In this document: in pieces, positions 61,505 through 64,000 of the stretch
Layout of the letters: each line of letters starts with the position of its first letter
Position numbering within the stretch: position 1 is the stretch's first letter
Program-made: the position numbers and the translations under genes
Source: Bacteroidota bacterium
GTDB lineage: Bacteria; Bacteroidota; Bacteroidia; Bacteroidales; Porphyromonadaceae
Assembly: GCA_023389855.1 (NCBI GenBank)
Contig: JAEWDZ010000004.1
Location: 248,001 to 312,000, forward strand
Reading direction: 5' to 3'
Length of the DNA: 64,000 bases
Notes under the pieces: model-generated
What the model was told of the DNA's origin: nothing
Database searches by the model: none
The model's input: only the letters and a program-made list of their open reading frames with translations

Positions 61505-62686
61505 ATGGAAACGCTCTATCGTACGCACGATTATTTACTCCGCACAAAGGGGAAGACGCTCATTCGGCAGTTGTTTTACAATATCAATGAAAACGACCGC
61601 CTCATCGGTATTATTGGATCTCGAGGAATCGGTAAGACTACTTTTTTGCTAGATTGGGCTGAACAGAAAAAAAAGAGCAGCCACAAAAACTGCTTGTACG
61701 TCAATCTCAATCAATTCTTATTTACTACCAAAAATCTTACAGATTTTGCTGGAGAGTTTGTTGCTAATGGAGGCAATGTTCTGCTCTTGGATCAGATCTT
61801 TAAATGTCCAAATTGGAAAGAAGACCTTGAAAAGTGCATGCTGAAGTACCCTACTCTTCAGATCATTTATACTTGCTCCATGGTTATAGGCGCATCCGAC
61901 GGAAGCGATATGCCTGGAACCTGCTATTTCCTAAAAGGCCTTTCCTTACGCGAGTTTATAGAGCTAAAAACCGATATCACACTCCCCACCATCACATGGA
62001 GTGATCTTATCCGTCACCATAGAGACTTCAGCCGCACGGTATTAGAAAGCATCAACCCATGCAATTGGATGCAAGACTATCTGCACCACGGCTATTATCC
62101 CCTATTTTTAGAAAATAGAAATTACAGTGAGAATCTACTGAAAAACATCAATATGATGCTAGAAGTAGATCTTATGTATATACGTAACCTCGATCAACGG
62201 TTGCTACCAAAACTCAGGAAACTACTCTTCTTACTTGCTCAAGAGGCTCCTACCTCCGTCAATGTGTCGCGCTTAGCACAAAATATAGGTACAAGCAGAA
62301 GTACTGTTACCAACTACATCGTAGCCATGGCCGATGCTCATCTGCTAAGTCTCGTAGAGCGGCGTACGGCGTCGGGGCAGACCACGATAAAGACACCCAG
62401 CAAAGTACTGCTCGAGAATAGTAATCTCTGCTATGTGTTCGATCCCGAAAGTGCTACGATGAGTAGTGTACTCCCTACATTCTTCCGCAACCAAGTATCG
62501 GGAGAGAATCATTTGGTGGCCCCTGCTCGCCGTGGTGTTTATTTTATTGTCAATGAAGAATATCAGTTCAGAATTGATAAAAACAGATCCGAACGCTACA
62601 GTGGCGACCGCTACTATGCGGTAAACGAAATCACCATTGGACGTGACAACGTACTTCCACTATGGATTTTTGGTTTTCTCTATTAA
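61505..62686 (+). CDS. AAA_14-family ATPase-like protein with altered Walker B
   Basis: The 393-residue protein resembles the Bacteroidota AAA_14/DUF4143 proteins. It has Walker A GSRGIGKTT near residue 38 and a Walker B-like strand NVLLLDQIFKCPNW near 92, where the family normally has LDEI; here the catalytic Glu is Gln. FLKGLSLREFIELK (about 137) is a family signature. A winged-helix-like region follows (SVNVSRLAQNIGTSRSTVTNYIVA, about 256-279). The C terminus ends IGRDNVLPLWIFGFLY as in related proteins. The biological role of these ATPases is unknown. It has its own promoter and precedes nifJ by 83 bases. Confidence 0.78.
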   Translation: METLYRTHDYLLRTKGKTLIRQLFYNINENDRLIGIIGSRGIGKTTFLLDWAEQKKKSSHKNCLYVNLNQFLFTTKNLTDFAGEFVANGGNVLLLDQIFKCPNWKEDLEKCMLKYPTLQIIYTCSMVIGASDGSDMPGTCYFLKGLSLREFIELKTDITLPTITWSDLIRHHRDFSRTVLESINPCNWMQDYLHHGYYPLFLENRNYSENLLKNINMMLEVDLMYIRNLDQRLLPKLRKLLFLLAQEAPTSVNVSRLAQNIGTSRSTVTNYIVAMADAHLLSLVERRTASGQTTIKTPSKVLLENSNLCYVFDPESATMSSVLPTFFRNQVSGENHLVAPARRGVYFIVNEEYQFRIDKNRSERYSGDRYYAVNEITIGRDNVLPLWIFGFLY

Positions 62687-62724
62687 AAAGAAAAGATATC
62701 TCCTTTATGAATACAGATTATTAA

Positions 62725-64000
<1,276 letters not shown>

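Overview
The window is a contiguous, AT-rich chromosomal segment from an anaerobic member of the Bacteroidota, most likely Porphyromonas or a close relative in the Porphyromonadaceae. The support is gene content and signals: Bacteroidota-type promoters (TTG about 33 bases upstream, then TAnnTTTG), a purH-mreBCD-mrdA-rodA-pol III delta' block as in Porphyromonas gingivalis, an RprX/RprY-type two-component system, type IX secretion (T9SS) sorting domains, an animal-type glutaminyl cyclase, glycine-lipid genes and pyruvate:ferredoxin oxidoreductase. It carries 48 genes I can support, two of them cut by the window edges (yidC on the left, nifJ on the right). I saw no rRNA, tRNA, CRISPR array, prophage or insertion sequence; nearly everything is core-genome-like.

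Layout. Bases 1-8600 (+): yidC end, a long PurF-like amidotransferase, carA, carB and a tRNA m6A methyltransferase. Bases 8900-15800 (-): dihydroorotase, a dolichol-phosphate-mannose-synthase-like glycosyltransferase, YraN, the two acyltransferases expected for glycine lipids, RadA and an amidinotransferase-superfamily hydrolase. Bases 15900-19400 (-): a tiny secreted protein that is almost only a T9SS sorting domain, RpiB, and the RprY/RprX pair. Bases 19700-23400 (+): a membrane-anchored DUF2807 protein, GlmS and a Bax-inhibitor-1 family protein. Bases 23700-31000 (-): M16 peptidase, ribosomal protein S16, tyrosine phenol-lyase, trigger factor and a C-terminal processing protease. Bases 31300-37500 (+): a TonB-dependent receptor and a large two-module leucine-rich-repeat protein with a T9SS tail. 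Bases 37500-42200 (-): two GNAT-fold proteins, SufE, glutaminyl cyclase, thiol peroxidase and an exported thioredoxin. Bases 42400-46000 (+): TPR protein, RNase H, an unassigned ATP-grasp protein and an ECF sigma factor. Bases 46200-49100 (-): UvrA. Bases 49400-64000 (+): PurH, the cell-elongation cluster, pol III delta', a lipoprotein, formate-THF ligase, an AAA_14-like ATPase and PFOR.

How the genes fit together. Nucleotide synthesis recurs: PurF-like, CarAB and PyrC near the left end, PurH and Fhs (10-formyl-THF supply) further right. The elongation machinery (MreB, MreC, MreD, PBP2, RodA) forms one operon-like run. Several genes serve the envelope of an asaccharolytic, peptide-fermenting oral or animal anaerobe: T9SS cargo, glutaminyl cyclase, TonB receptor, glycine lipids, and amino-acid and pyruvate fermentation (tyrosine phenol-lyase, PFOR).

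I did not find a self-evident new defence or mobile system. The most interesting items are the tyrosine phenol-lyase (not tryptophanase), the orphan ATP-grasp gene overlapping RNase H, the CTD-only T9SS protein, the internally duplicated LRR protein, a perfect 18-bp inverted repeat downstream of rpiB, and promoters placed so close to start codons that leaderless mRNAs are predicted.
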